DNA from: CAXNKH01 sp049296795
Lineage (GTDB): Bacteria; Pseudomonadota; Gammaproteobacteria; Burkholderiales; Burkholderiaceae_C
Assembly: GCA_049296795.1 (NCBI GenBank)
Contig: JBAQTC010000054.1
Location: 267,823 to 331,822, forward strand
Reading direction: 5' to 3'
DNA: 64,000 bases
Shown: positions 42,619 to 51,599 of the stretch, piece after piece
How the letters are laid out: every line of letters starts with the position of its first letter
How positions within the stretch are numbered: the first letter of the stretch is position 1
Made by a program: the position numbers and the translations under genes
The notes under the pieces: model-generated
Told to the model about the DNA's origin: nothing
The model's database searches: none
What the model saw: only the letters and a program-made list of their open reading frames with translations

Positions 42619-43503
42619 GTGAACCCCAGCACCAACGCCAGTCCTTACGGCACGCTACCCACCCCGGCCAACCCGACACCGCAACCAGCGCGCCGGCCCA
42701 TGAGCTTGCCGCGCTTGTTGGAGATGAACGCCCGAGGTGAAAAAATCACCATGCTGACCGCTTACGACGCCACGTTCGCTGCCATGGCCGATGCTGCGGG
42801 CGTGGAGTGTATTTTGGTCGGCGATTCTCTGGGTATGGTGTGTCAAGGTTTAAGCAGCACCGCAGGCGTGACGCTTGACACCATGCGCTACCACGTCGAA
42901 AGCGTGGTGCGCGGCTTGCACCGGGTCCAAGGAACTGCCTGGGTGGTGGGCGATTTGCCCTTTGGCAGCTACCACGAATCCAAAGAACAAGCCCTGCGCA
43001 GCGCTGTCGTGCTGCTGCAGGCTGGCGCCCACATGGTCAAGCTCGAAGGCGGAGGCTGGACCAGTGACACCGTGCGTTTTATGGTTGACAGAGGAATACC
43101 GGTGTGCGCTCACTTAGGCTTGACACCGCAAACCGTTTATGCCTTGGGTGGTTACCGGGTTCAAGGAAAAACCGAAGAAGCGGCGGCCACCTTGAAGCGG
43201 CACGCGCTGGAACTGCAAGACGCCGGCGCTGCGCTGCTGGTGCTGGAGATGGTTAGCGCCGCACTGGCGAGCAACATCAGCGCCGCTTTGCCGCACTGCC
43301 CAACGATAGGCATCGGTGCCGGCCGGGGTACGGCCGGTCAGGTGCTGGTACTGCACGACATGCTGGGCATGAATCTGGGAAAAATGCCCAAGTTCGTACG
43401 CAATTTCATGCTTGAGGCTGGGGGTGTGCGCGAAGCGATGCAAGCTTATGTCTTGGCCGTCAAGGAAGGCAGCTTCCCGGATGATGCGGTGCACGCCTGG
43501 TAA
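42619..43503 (+). CDS. panB: 3-methyl-2-oxobutanoate hydroxymethyltransferase
   Basis: Ketopantoate hydroxymethyltransferase, pantothenate (CoA) synthesis. 294 residues with an approximately 30-residue Pro-rich N-terminal extension. Motifs: KITMLTAYDATFAAMADAAG, ILVGDSLGMVCQG, VVGDLPFGSY, AHLGLTPQTVYALGGYRVQG, GIGAGRGTAGQVLVLHDMLG. Start is GTG at 42619 with AGGAGA upstream. panC follows after 51 bp. Confidence 0.96.
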   Translation: MNPSTNASPYGTLPTPANPTPQPARRPMSLPRLLEMNARGEKITMLTAYDATFAAMADAAGVECILVGDSLGMVCQGLSSTAGVTLDTMRYHVESVVRGLHRVQGTAWVVGDLPFGSYHESKEQALRSAVVLLQAGAHMVKLEGGGWTSDTVRFMVDRGIPVCAHLGLTPQTVYALGGYRVQGKTEEAAATLKRHALELQDAGAALLVLEMVSAALASNISAALPHCPTIGIGAGRGTAGQVLVLHDMLGMNLGKMPKFVRNFMLEAGGVREAMQAYVLAVKEGSFPDDAVHAW

Positions 43504-43554
43504 TTGCCCCAAGTCCTGACCCGACTTCGCATCTACCTGCCACGAATAGCTGTC

Positions 43555-44403
43555 ATGTACATCGCTCACACCATCACCGAGTTGCGCCAGCGTCTGGACG
43601 GGCAACGCAGCCTGGCTTTCGTTCCCACCATGGGCAATTTGCACGACGGCCATCTGGCCCTGATGCACCAGGCCCAAGCTTTGGCTGAATTGAGGATTGC
43701 CAGCATCTTTGTGAACCGTTTGCAGTTTGGACCGAATGAAGACTTTGACAGCTACCCCCGCACCTGGGAGGCCGACTGCGACAAGCTGCAACGTGCCGGC
43801 TGCGATGTGCTGTTTGCGCCCAACGAAAAAGCGCTCTATCCCGAGCCTCAAACTTTCACAATTCAGCCACCGGCAGAACTGGCCAACCTGCTCGAAGGTG
43901 AATTCAGGCCCGGTTTTTTTACTGGCGTTTGCACCGTGGTTATGAAACTTCTGAACTGCGTTCAACCCAACGTTGCCTTGTTTGGCAAGAAAGACTACCA
44001 ACAGCTGATCATTCTGCGCCGCATGGTCGATCAGTTCGCACTGCCCATCACACTCGTCGCCGGCGAAACCCGACGTGCAGACGATGGGCTGGCGCTGTCC
44101 TCGCGCAATGGCTATTTAAGCCCGCTCGAACGAATTGAGGCCGTGCAACTCTCTCGTACGCTGCAATCCATGGCGCAAGAAATCCAGTCTGGAAACACCG
44201 ACTGGGCCGAACTGGAAGTACGCGCCATGCAAACTTTGCGTTTGCGCGGCTGGAAGCCTGATTACTTGAGCATCCGCCGGCGCAGTGACTTGCAACGCCC
44301 ACAACCGGACGACTCGCTGGTGGTGCTGGGGGCAGCCCGCCTGGGAACCACCCGTTTGATTGACAACCTGGAGGTTGAAGGCGCAAGCTCGGGTCACAAC
44401 TGA
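43555..44403 (+). CDS. panC: pantothenate synthetase
   Basis: Joins pantoate and beta-alanine with ATP. 282 residues from the ATG at 43555 (MYIAHTITELRQRL). HIGH-like motif PTMGNLHDGHLALMHQA near residues 27-43, ASIFVNRLQFGPNEDFDSYPRT, FGKKDYQQLIILRRMV, and GLALSSRNGYLS. The open frame continues back to 43504 but lacks family-like residues. It follows panB in the usual betaproteobacterial order. ald starts 10 bp downstream. Confidence 0.96.
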   Translation: MYIAHTITELRQRLDGQRSLAFVPTMGNLHDGHLALMHQAQALAELRIASIFVNRLQFGPNEDFDSYPRTWEADCDKLQRAGCDVLFAPNEKALYPEPQTFTIQPPAELANLLEGEFRPGFFTGVCTVVMKLLNCVQPNVALFGKKDYQQLIILRRMVDQFALPITLVAGETRRADDGLALSSRNGYLSPLERIEAVQLSRTLQSMAQEIQSGNTDWAELEVRAMQTLRLRGWKPDYLSIRRRSDLQRPQPDDSLVVLGAARLGTTRLIDNLEVEGASSGHN

Positions 44404-44413
44404 CAGGGCAAGC

Positions 44414-45529
44414 ATGAAAATCGGCGTTCCCAAAGAAATCAAGAACCACGAATACCGGGTTGGTCTGACGCCAGCCAGCGTGCGCGAGTTGGTCACTCAT
44501 GGCCACAGCGTCGTGGTTCAGTCCGGCGCTGGTTGGGCCATCGGTCTGCATGACCCGGACTACCAAGCTGCCGGGGCCACCCTGGTGAACGCGGCTGAAA
44601 CCGTATTTGCGCAATCGGAGATGATCGTCAAGGTCAAAGAACCGCAACCACAGGAGTTGCCTCTGCTGCGAGTGGGCCAGATTTTGTACACTTATTTGCA
44701 CTTGGCACCGGCGCTGGAGCTCACGGCCGCCTTGGTCCAATCCGGGGCCATTTGCATCGCCTATGAAACCATCACAGGTCCGGGCGGCGGCCTACCCCTG
44801 TTGACGCCCATGAGCGAAGTGGCCGGCAGAATGGCGGTTCAGGTGGGTGCTGCCCACCTAGAAATCTCCAATGGCGGCATGGGTGTATTGCTCGGTGGCG
44901 TGCCGGGTGTGCCAGCCAGTCATGTGGTGATTCTGGGCGCCGGGGTGGCTGGCAGCAACGCTTTACAAATCGCCGTCGGCATGGGCGCTCGAGTCACGGT
45001 GATTGATCGCAACTTGGAGCGGCTGCGCCAACTTGAACAACATTACGGCAACCGCATCAGCACTCTGGCCGCCAGCGCCCAAAACATAGAACAAGCCGTG
45101 CTGGATGCCGAGTTGGTCATTGGCAGCGCTTTGGTGCCCGGCGCTGCCGCTCCCAAACTGGTGACCCGTGCCATGGTGGCTCGAATGAAAAAAGGTGCGG
45201 TCATGGTCGACGTCGCGATTGACCAGGGCGGCTGCTTTGAAACCTCGCACCCGACCACCCACGCCAACCCGACATTCATAGTGGACGGAGTACTGCATTA
45301 CTGCGTGGCCAACATCCCGGGCAATGTGGCTCGCACCTCCACCTTCGCCTTGAATAACGCCACGCTGAAACACGCTATCGCCTTGGCCGACAAGGGCTGG
45401 CAACAAGCCATGCGCGATGATCCACACTTAAAAATGGGTTTGAATGTCGCCCTGGGGCAGGTTTGCTGCGAACCGGTTGCCCTGAAACTGGGCTACCCCT
45501 ACGTCAGCGCCGATCAAGTGATCAATTAA
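44414..45529 (+). CDS. ald: alanine dehydrogenase
   Basis: NAD-dependent L-alanine dehydrogenase (alanine to pyruvate + ammonia), 371 residues, normal length. Start MKIGVPKEIKNHEYRVGLTP and active-site residues K/H in the N-terminal half (VKVKEPQPQEL, YTYLHLAP). NAD-binding fold: VVILGAGVAGSNALQIAVGMG and VTVIDRNLERL. The ATG at 44414 is 10 bp after the panC stop. It may contribute to nitrogen assimilation or alanine use. Its stop codon overlaps the convergent dioxygenase stop in the sequence TTAA. Confidence 0.95.
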   Translation: MKIGVPKEIKNHEYRVGLTPASVRELVTHGHSVVVQSGAGWAIGLHDPDYQAAGATLVNAAETVFAQSEMIVKVKEPQPQELPLLRVGQILYTYLHLAPALELTAALVQSGAICIAYETITGPGGGLPLLTPMSEVAGRMAVQVGAAHLEISNGGMGVLLGGVPGVPASHVVILGAGVAGSNALQIAVGMGARVTVIDRNLERLRQLEQHYGNRISTLAASAQNIEQAVLDAELVIGSALVPGAAAPKLVTRAMVARMKKGAVMVDVAIDQGGCFETSHPTTHANPTFIVDGVLHYCVANIPGNVARTSTFALNNATLKHAIALADKGWQQAMRDDPHLKMGLNVALGQVCCEPVALKLGYPYVSADQVIN

Positions 45530-46467
45530 GTCCGCTGCAACACGGCCAGTTGCGGTCGCTCCCCGCTGGCTTTACCGCTGATGGGCGGCCGTGGTAGCCG
45601 ACTCTCGCCGAGCTCGATGACGAAATGGTGCTCCAGTGAGTACCAGGGGCCAGACACATCCGGATCGGGCGCTGCACCGGCTGGATGCAGCACATATTGA
45701 CCGATCAAGGCCTGCGTCACGCCAAACTGGACATCGGTTGTGAGATTGGGGTCGTCACTTGAGTAGACCTGTGAGAACTGGGTTTTGAAGCCCGCCGCCT
45801 CGATCATGAAATGAATATGGGCTGGCCGCAAATTGTGTCGCCCCTGAGCCCGCAACAAATCCCCGACGGGGCCACTCAGGGGAATCGGGTAGCCCGCCGG
45901 TTTGATGCTGCGAAACGCCACCCGACCCTTCTGATCGGTGGTGAACTTGCCGCGCAGATTCATATCGGCCTGACCTGGATCCTGGTTTTCATAAAACCCC
46001 TCACTGGAGGCCTGCCACACATCAACCTTGGCACCAACGACAGGTTGGCCTTGCAGGTCCCGCACCCAGGCTTGGACGAAGAGGGGATAGCCAGGCGTAA
46101 TCGAACGCACGATCGATGCCCCATTGGGATAGTCGGTCGCGCCCAAACGCCAAAACGGCCCCAGCATATTGGCCGTGGTCTCAGTCCGACCTAGCTCGCC
46201 GTTATTGAGCAGGCAAACCAAAGCCGACAAACCCAGCGAACCTGCAGCCAACACCACTTCGTTGTGTGATTCGGTGGTGAGTTGCCCCAGCTTGGCGATG
46301 ACCGCGCAGGCTTTTTGGAATTCGGGCTCTGTCAGCTTGGTTTCGCGAGCGAAGTCGTGCAAATGGCGTACGGCTGCACTCATGATTTCTCTGAAGCGGG
46401 GGTCGTCAGCACGTTGAAGTTCGGCCAGCACCGCAGCTGTCACGTCGTTTTGGTTCTTGATGATCAT
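45526..46467 (-). CDS. intradiol ring-cleavage dioxygenase
   Basis: A 313-residue non-haem Fe(III) dioxygenase of the catechol/hydroxyquinol 1,2-dioxygenase type, with an N-terminal linker domain (about residues 10-85: AVIAKLGQLTTESHNEVVLAA) and the Fe site: tyrosines in GFYENQDPG and KPAGYPIPLSGPVGDLL, histidines in RPAHIHFMIEAAGF. The catalytic domain resembles hydroxyquinol 1,2-dioxygenase slightly more than catechol type, but I cannot decide. No other aromatic pathway genes surround it; neighbours are ald and the DUF1854/ABC pair, so its substrate context is unknown. Confidence 0.88.
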   Translation of the reverse strand: MIIKNQNDVTAAVLAELQRADDPRFREIMSAAVRHLHDFARETKLTEPEFQKACAVIAKLGQLTTESHNEVVLAAGSLGLSALVCLLNNGELGRTETTANMLGPFWRLGATDYPNGASIVRSITPGYPLFVQAWVRDLQGQPVVGAKVDVWQASSEGFYENQDPGQADMNLRGKFTTDQKGRVAFRSIKPAGYPIPLSGPVGDLLRAQGRHNLRPAHIHFMIEAAGFKTQFSQVYSSDDPNLTTDVQFGVTQALIGQYVLHPAGAAPDPDVSGPWYSLEHHFVIELGESRLPRPPISGKASGERPQLAVLQRT

Positions 46468-46479
46468 GGGCGAATCAAT

Positions 46480-46962
46480 TCACATGAAACGGTCTAGGAT
46501 TTTTTTACTGTCTTTGGACAGTGCCGTCAGATCCCGAATCAAGAACTGAATGCTGTGCGAGTCAGTCACCAGCAGCGTATTGCCGACCAATCGGCGTATA
46601 TCTTCATCGCCCTTCAACACAAAGCGGGTTTCACCTCGGTTGGTTCTAACCGTCCAACTGCAAGGGGTTGCAAAACTGGTCACGCTCATAATTTCCTGGA
46701 TCTCAGGCATGAACTCCCGGGCCAGCAACTCTTCTCGGATCAATTGCTGCTCGGGCTGACTCACCTCGTTGAGCTGGTTGACCCATGCCACCTCGTGGCC
46801 CTCGCTATCGACCAATGCAATTCCGACCTCAGCCGACTGAATAGGGAAAGCACGCACTGGCGTCACGCCCTCAATCAAACCTCCATCCTGCTGGATCAAG
46901 ACCAGCCGGCCAAAGGGATTACGCGTGAGCTCAAACTGCGTCGGGATGCTTCTTGTTGTCAT
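46480..46962 (-). CDS. DUF1854 family protein, cyanophycin-associated
   Basis: A 160-residue soluble protein of the DUF1854 type, beginning MTTRSIPTQFELTRNPFGRL. Segments include GVTPVRAFPIQSAEVGIALVD, EVAWVNQLNEVSQPEQQLI, FMPEIQEIMSV and LLVTDSHSIQFLIRDLTAL. Its ATG (good AAGAGG site) overlaps the upstream ABC transporter gene by 32 bp. The pairing ABC transporter + DUF1854 + cphA is a recognised gene context in proteobacteria (established by family naming, from memory). The role is unknown; it may be a regulatory or substrate-handling partner of the transporter. Confidence 0.85.
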   Translation of the reverse strand: MTTRSIPTQFELTRNPFGRLVLIQQDGGLIEGVTPVRAFPIQSAEVGIALVDSEGHEVAWVNQLNEVSQPEQQLIREELLAREFMPEIQEIMSVTSFATPCSWTVRTNRGETRFVLKGDEDIRRLVGNTLLVTDSHSIQFLIRDLTALSKDSKKILDRFM

Positions 46963-49240
46963 CGGATTGCCTCTTAAGGATTTCATCATCCAAGTCAACG
47001 TCCATATTGCGGGCCTGCGCCTGATATAGATTGAAATAAGCACCTTCGCTGGCCATCAGCTCGGAATGCGTTCCCTCTTCCACCACCTGCCAACGATGCA
47101 AGACCACCAGCCGATCAGCCCGGTGTAGCGTGGAAAGACGGTGGGCGATGGCGATAGTGGTGCGGCCTTGGACCAAGTTTTCCAACGCTTTTTGAATTTC
47201 TTTTTCAGTTTCGGAATCGACCGAAGCAGTGGCCTCATCCAGTATCAAGATCCGCGGATCGATCAACAAAGCCCTGGCGATCGAGATCCGCTGGCGCTCG
47301 CCACCGGACAAGCCCTGGCCGCGTTCACCCACGATCGAGTCGTAACCCAACGGCAGGCGCAAAATAAATTCGTGCGCATGGGCGGCACGCGCTGCAGCGA
47401 TGATGTCTTGCCGACTGGCATCGGGCTTGCCGTAAGCAATGTTTTCGGCGATGGTGCCGAAAAATAGGAACGGCTCTTGCAACACCAATCCAATGTTTCG
47501 ACGGTAATCGGCAATGCGGTAGGAGCGGATGTCCACGCCATCAACCCGAATCGAACCCTCGGACACGTCGTAAAAGCGACAAATCAAATTGGCCAAGGTA
47601 GATTTGCCCGACCCACTGTGTCCGACCAGACCGATCATCTGCCCAGGCTCAATGGTCAGGTTGATGCCACGGTTCACTTCCCGGTTGCCGTAGCGAAAAC
47701 CCACATCCCGAATTTCAATTCGACCGACCACCTGGTCTAGTTCCACCGGATGAACCGGCTCAGGAACGCTGGAGACATGATCCAGAATGTCAAAAATTCG
47801 CTTGGCAGCTGAAGCCGATTTTTCGGTCCATGAAACGATCCGGCTCATTGAGTCGAGTCGGCCATAAAAGCGGCTGATATAGGCCAGAAAAGCCGTCAAA
47901 ACGCCAACGGTAACCTCGCCCTTGGACACCAACCATACGCCAAAAGCCCAGACCACCAGCAAGCCGATCTCGGTCAGAAACGAAATACTCGATGAAAACA
48001 GGGCCCAGGTTTTATTGATGCGGTCATTGACCGCCAGGTTGTGTTTGTTGGCATCAAGAAACCGCTTTGCTTCTCGATTTTCCTGGGCAAAAGCCTTGAC
48101 GACACGCACACCAGGAATGGTGTCGGCCAACACACTGGTGACCTCGGACCAAACCCGATCAATTTTCTCGAACCCAGTTTTCAGCCTAAAGCGAACGGCG
48201 TGGATCATCCAGACGATGAAAGGCAAAGGAACCAGGGTCACCAAAGCCAGCCAGGGATTAATCGAAAACAAAATCGCCGCCGTCATCAGCAGCATCAGTA
48301 CATCGGTGGCGAAATCCATCAAATGTAGGGACAAGAAGACACAGATCCGGTCGCTTTCACTGCCGATGCGCGACATGAGGTCACCGGTTCTTTTGCCGCC
48401 GAAATATTCGAGTGACAGGCGAAGTAAGTGATCGTAGGTGGTGGTGCGCAGGTCAGCCCCGATCCGCTCTGAAACCAGCGCCAAGATATAGGTTCTGGCC
48501 CAAGTCAACGCCCAGGCCAACAAGGCAGAGCCGAATAGGCCTAGCAGGTAATAGCCGACCAGCATTTCATCGATTTCTTTTCCGTTTTGAAACGGAATCA
48601 GAATATCGTCCATCAAAGGCATGGTCAGGTAAGGGGGGACTAGGCTGGCCGCCGTTCCGAGCAGGGTGAGAACGAACCCCGTCAGCAACTGCGAGCGGTA
48701 AGGCCGGGCAAAGCGCCAAAGTCGCAACAAGGTCCAGGTCGAGGGCGGCGTATGGAGCACCTTGGCACAAATCTGACAGATATCTTGGTCCGGCTCAATC
48801 GGCGCCTTACAGCTCGGGCAATTGTGACCCTCTGCTTGGCTCATAGGCTCACCACTGACCACGCTGCCGACGTGGAGTCGGAACAAGTCGAACAGTCTGA
48901 TCGCTTGCAAATTCTGACTCAGGGTAAAGCGCCAGCTCGCCAGCAAGCCTTGGGCGTCGAACAAATCCAGATGTCCCACTCCCGCATGGTCGTGGTGTGT
49001 GAGCTCAAGGTCGGCCCTGAAAGCCCACTCCTTCCAGTCGGATTCGCCGCTGGCGCGACTGAGCAAGCGTTGGCTGGTCAGCACCACCTCCCCCCGGGAA
49101 AAACAAAGTTTGCGGTCGAGGTCAACCTCCAGTGTGGCAACAACGTTCTCTTGGCTTTGCAGCTGTGCTTGTACCTCCGCGCGCCAATCGATCGGGATTC
49201 CAAGCAACAAGGTCGCAGAAGTAGGGCTTTCGTTTCTCAT
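46931..49240 (-). CDS. cyanophycin-associated ABC transporter, fused permease-ATPase
   Basis: A 769-residue exporter-type half-transporter. An unusual N-terminal cytoplasmic domain of about 140 residues is followed by a zinc-ribbon-like motif (CPSCKAPIEPDQDICQIC, near residue 145). The TM domain has six helices (residues about 180-470: LLTGFVLTLLGTAASLVPPYL), and the ATPase follows: Walker A GLVGHSGSGKSTLANLIC, signature LSGGERQRISIARALL, Walker B ILILDEATASVDSE. Start ATG at 49240 preferred over a TTG at 49249. It is divergent from cphA' across 178 bp and overlaps the DUF1854 gene. Export or import of arginine/aspartate dipeptides is only a guess. Confidence 0.88.
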   Translation of the reverse strand: MRNESPTSATLLLGIPIDWRAEVQAQLQSQENVVATLEVDLDRKLCFSRGEVVLTSQRLLSRASGESDWKEWAFRADLELTHHDHAGVGHLDLFDAQGLLASWRFTLSQNLQAIRLFDLFRLHVGSVVSGEPMSQAEGHNCPSCKAPIEPDQDICQICAKVLHTPPSTWTLLRLWRFARPYRSQLLTGFVLTLLGTAASLVPPYLTMPLMDDILIPFQNGKEIDEMLVGYYLLGLFGSALLAWALTWARTYILALVSERIGADLRTTTYDHLLRLSLEYFGGKRTGDLMSRIGSESDRICVFLSLHLMDFATDVLMLLMTAAILFSINPWLALVTLVPLPFIVWMIHAVRFRLKTGFEKIDRVWSEVTSVLADTIPGVRVVKAFAQENREAKRFLDANKHNLAVNDRINKTWALFSSSISFLTEIGLLVVWAFGVWLVSKGEVTVGVLTAFLAYISRFYGRLDSMSRIVSWTEKSASAAKRIFDILDHVSSVPEPVHPVELDQVVGRIEIRDVGFRYGNREVNRGINLTIEPGQMIGLVGHSGSGKSTLANLICRFYDVSEGSIRVDGVDIRSYRIADYRRNIGLVLQEPFLFFGTIAENIAYGKPDASRQDIIAAARAAHAHEFILRLPLGYDSIVGERGQGLSGGERQRISIARALLIDPRILILDEATASVDSETEKEIQKALENLVQGRTTIAIAHRLSTLHRADRLVVLHRWQVVEEGTHSELMASEGAYFNLYQAQARNMDVDLDDEILKRQSDDNKKHPDAV

Positions 49241-49271
49241 TTCAGCCAAAAATCAGTACAGGACTACAGTT

Positions 49272-49315
49272 TCAAACCAGACGGGTCGTTGGCGAATTGC
49301 GTCAAACCAAACGGG
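49272..49315. promoter_or_regulatory. 14-bp direct repeat in cphA'/ABC divergent promoter region
   Basis: TCAAACCAGACGGG (49272-49285) and TCAAACCAAACGGG (49302-49315) differ at one base and start 30 bp apart, close to three turns of the helix. They lie between the ABC transporter start (49240) and cphA' (49419). This geometry suits two subunits of a regulator binding the same face of the DNA. No known consensus was recognised, so the site is a prediction. Confidence 0.5.
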
Positions 49316-49418
49316 ATTATGCTTACACCCCCCACCGCCCGATTATTGACGACTCGGCAACGCCTGCCTTCACTATAGATTCAATCTCAATGCCTTACCA
49401 TTTCCCCGGCATCCCGTT

Positions 49419-51584
49419 ATGACAAAAAGAAGCATTGAGTTAATGCGCGTGACCCATCTGCGGGGCCCCAATATCTGGACTTACCGTCCGGTGATTGAGG
49501 CTTGGGTGGACATTGGCGAGCTTGAAGACCAGCCTTCCAACACCATCCCCGGTTTTTATGAACGCCTGACCGCCTTGCTGCCCCATTTGGTGGCGCATCG
49601 TTGCGGGGTAGGTGAACATGGCGGCTTTCTTGAGCGGCTGCGAGAAGGAACCTGGGCCGCCCACATTCTCGAACACGTGGCCATAGAACTGCAAAATCTC
49701 GCCGGCATGCCAACCGGCTTTGGCAAAGCGCGAGAAACATCACAGCGCGGCGTTTACAAGCTCACCTTTCGCACCCGCCAGGAAGATGTAGGACGCGCCG
49801 CCTTGCTGGGCGGGCGGGATCTGTTGTTGGCGGCGATGGACGACCGGCCTTTCGATGTGGCTGCCGTCGTGACTGATCTGCGGCGCTTGATCGATAATTT
49901 GCATCTTGGGCCTAGCACGGCCCACATCGTCGAAGCCGCAACCGAGCGCAGGATCCCTTTCATCCGGCTGACCGAAGGTAATTTGGTGCAATTGGGTTAC
50001 GGCGTTAACCAGCGACGGATTTGGACTGCCGAGACCGATCAAACCAGTGCTATTGCCGAGTCGATTGCCAGCGACAAAGATTTGACCAAATCGCTGCTGC
50101 AAGCCTGCGGCGTTCCTGTGCCCGAGGGCCGCATCGTCGAAGACGCCAGCGAAGCCTGGGACGCAGCGCGCAGCATCGGCTTGCCGGTGGTGGTCAAACC
50201 GACCGATGCCAACCACGGCCGCGGTGTGTTCACCAACTTGAACACGCTGGAAGAAATTCAACAAGCTTTTGTCGGCGCCGACAAAGAGGGCAGCGGTGTG
50301 ATGGTCGAACGTTTCGTCCAGGGAGAAGCGCACCGGTTGCTGGTGGTTGGCAACAAATTGGTCGCAGCCACGCGGGGCAAGATGCAGACCATCCTAGGCG
50401 ATGGGCAATCAACCGTGTATCAACTGATTGCAGATCAAATCAACAGCGACCCCCGCTGCGGCGAAGCTGAAGAATTCCCGCTGGAACCCCTGGTGCTTGA
50501 GAAGGAACCGATTGCCCAGCTCGAACTACAGCGTCAAGGGCTGACTGGCGCGTCCATCCCAGCCCCCGACCAACTCGTGCTGGTCAAACGCCACGGTGAC
50601 CTGGCTTATGACGTCACCGATCAGGTTCACCCGGCAGTTGCCGCAGCAGCCACCTTGGCGGCGCGCGTGGTTGGCCTGGACATTGCCGGCATTGATCTGG
50701 TGGCGGCGGACATTTCTCAACCACTCCAAACCCAGGGTGGCGCCATCATCGAAGTCAATGCCGGGCCAGGACTTTTGATGCACCTCAAACCGGCCGAGGG
50801 CAAGCCCCGGCCAGTCGGGCAGGCTATCGTGAACCACTTGTTCCCGGGAGAAAATCAGGGGCGAATCCCTATTGTTGGAATTACCGGAACCCGCCATACC
50901 GCACGCATCGCACGCTTGGTGGCCTGGTTGCTGCACATCAGTGGGAAGCACGTTGGCGTGGCGTGCAGCGAGGGCTTTTACCTCGACGCCAGACAAGTAT
51001 CAGGCAGTGACAGCGCCAATTGGGAGGCCGGACAACGTCTCTTGATCAACCGTAGCATCGAAGCTGGCGTGTTCGAAAACAGCAGCCGGATGATCCTCAG
51101 CGAAGGTCTGGCCTACGACAAATGCAGCGTCGGAGTCGTGACCGACGTCAGCGGCCATGAAACCTTGTCCGAGTACTACATTGACGAACCAGACAAGCTC
51201 TTCAACGTCATTCGCACCCAAGTTGACGTGATTCTTCCTCAGGGCACGGCCGTGCTTAATGCCGCAGACCCCTTGGTGGTCGAAATGGCGCCCTTGTGCG
51301 ACGGCAACGTCATTTTTTACGGTGTGGATTTCAAACTACCAGCCCTCACTGAGCATCGTGCTGGGGGTGAACGCGTGGTGTTCGTACGCGACAAAAATAT
51401 CGTGATGAGCCACGGTGCCGAGGAAATCGCGCTGCTTCCCCTGACTTCACTGCAGCCGGCCAAGGCGACCAAGCCCGAGATGGTGATGGCTTCGGTGGCT
51501 GCCGCCTGGGCACTGGGAATCACACCGGAATTAATTGCTGCGGGCTTGCGAACTTTTGATCCAACCCACAAAAAAAGCTATTGA
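49419..51584 (+). CDS. cphA': cyanophycin synthetase-like protein CphA', degenerate Mur domain
   Basis: A 721-residue homologue of cyanophycin synthetase. The N-terminal domain and ATP-grasp domain look intact (LRGPNIWTYRPVIEAWV; VVVKPTDANHGRGVFTN; IIEVNAGPGLLMHL). The Mur-ligase P-loop at residues 487-500 reads GITGTRHTARIARL instead of GTNGKT, so its ATP site should be dead. It also lacks about 130 C-terminal residues relative to CphA. This resembles CphA2, which polymerises beta-Asp-Arg dipeptides with one ATP site, or CphA' of Cupriavidus. Start is ATG 49419; an ATG at 49443 is possible. cphA follows by 15 bp. Confidence 0.9.
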   Translation: MTKRSIELMRVTHLRGPNIWTYRPVIEAWVDIGELEDQPSNTIPGFYERLTALLPHLVAHRCGVGEHGGFLERLREGTWAAHILEHVAIELQNLAGMPTGFGKARETSQRGVYKLTFRTRQEDVGRAALLGGRDLLLAAMDDRPFDVAAVVTDLRRLIDNLHLGPSTAHIVEAATERRIPFIRLTEGNLVQLGYGVNQRRIWTAETDQTSAIAESIASDKDLTKSLLQACGVPVPEGRIVEDASEAWDAARSIGLPVVVKPTDANHGRGVFTNLNTLEEIQQAFVGADKEGSGVMVERFVQGEAHRLLVVGNKLVAATRGKMQTILGDGQSTVYQLIADQINSDPRCGEAEEFPLEPLVLEKEPIAQLELQRQGLTGASIPAPDQLVLVKRHGDLAYDVTDQVHPAVAAAATLAARVVGLDIAGIDLVAADISQPLQTQGGAIIEVNAGPGLLMHLKPAEGKPRPVGQAIVNHLFPGENQGRIPIVGITGTRHTARIARLVAWLLHISGKHVGVACSEGFYLDARQVSGSDSANWEAGQRLLINRSIEAGVFENSSRMILSEGLAYDKCSVGVVTDVSGHETLSEYYIDEPDKLFNVIRTQVDVILPQGTAVLNAADPLVVEMAPLCDGNVIFYGVDFKLPALTEHRAGGERVVFVRDKNIVMSHGAEEIALLPLTSLQPAKATKPEMVMASVAAAWALGITPELIAAGLRTFDPTHKKSY

Positions 51585-51599
51585 GTGAGCAACTAAATT

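Noticed and set aside
49419..51584. CphA' as a frameshifted pseudogene of cphA
   Set aside because: The frame is intact for 721 codons, the ATP-grasp domain is conserved, and such shortened homologues are known next to cphA; it is better read as a specialised paralogue.
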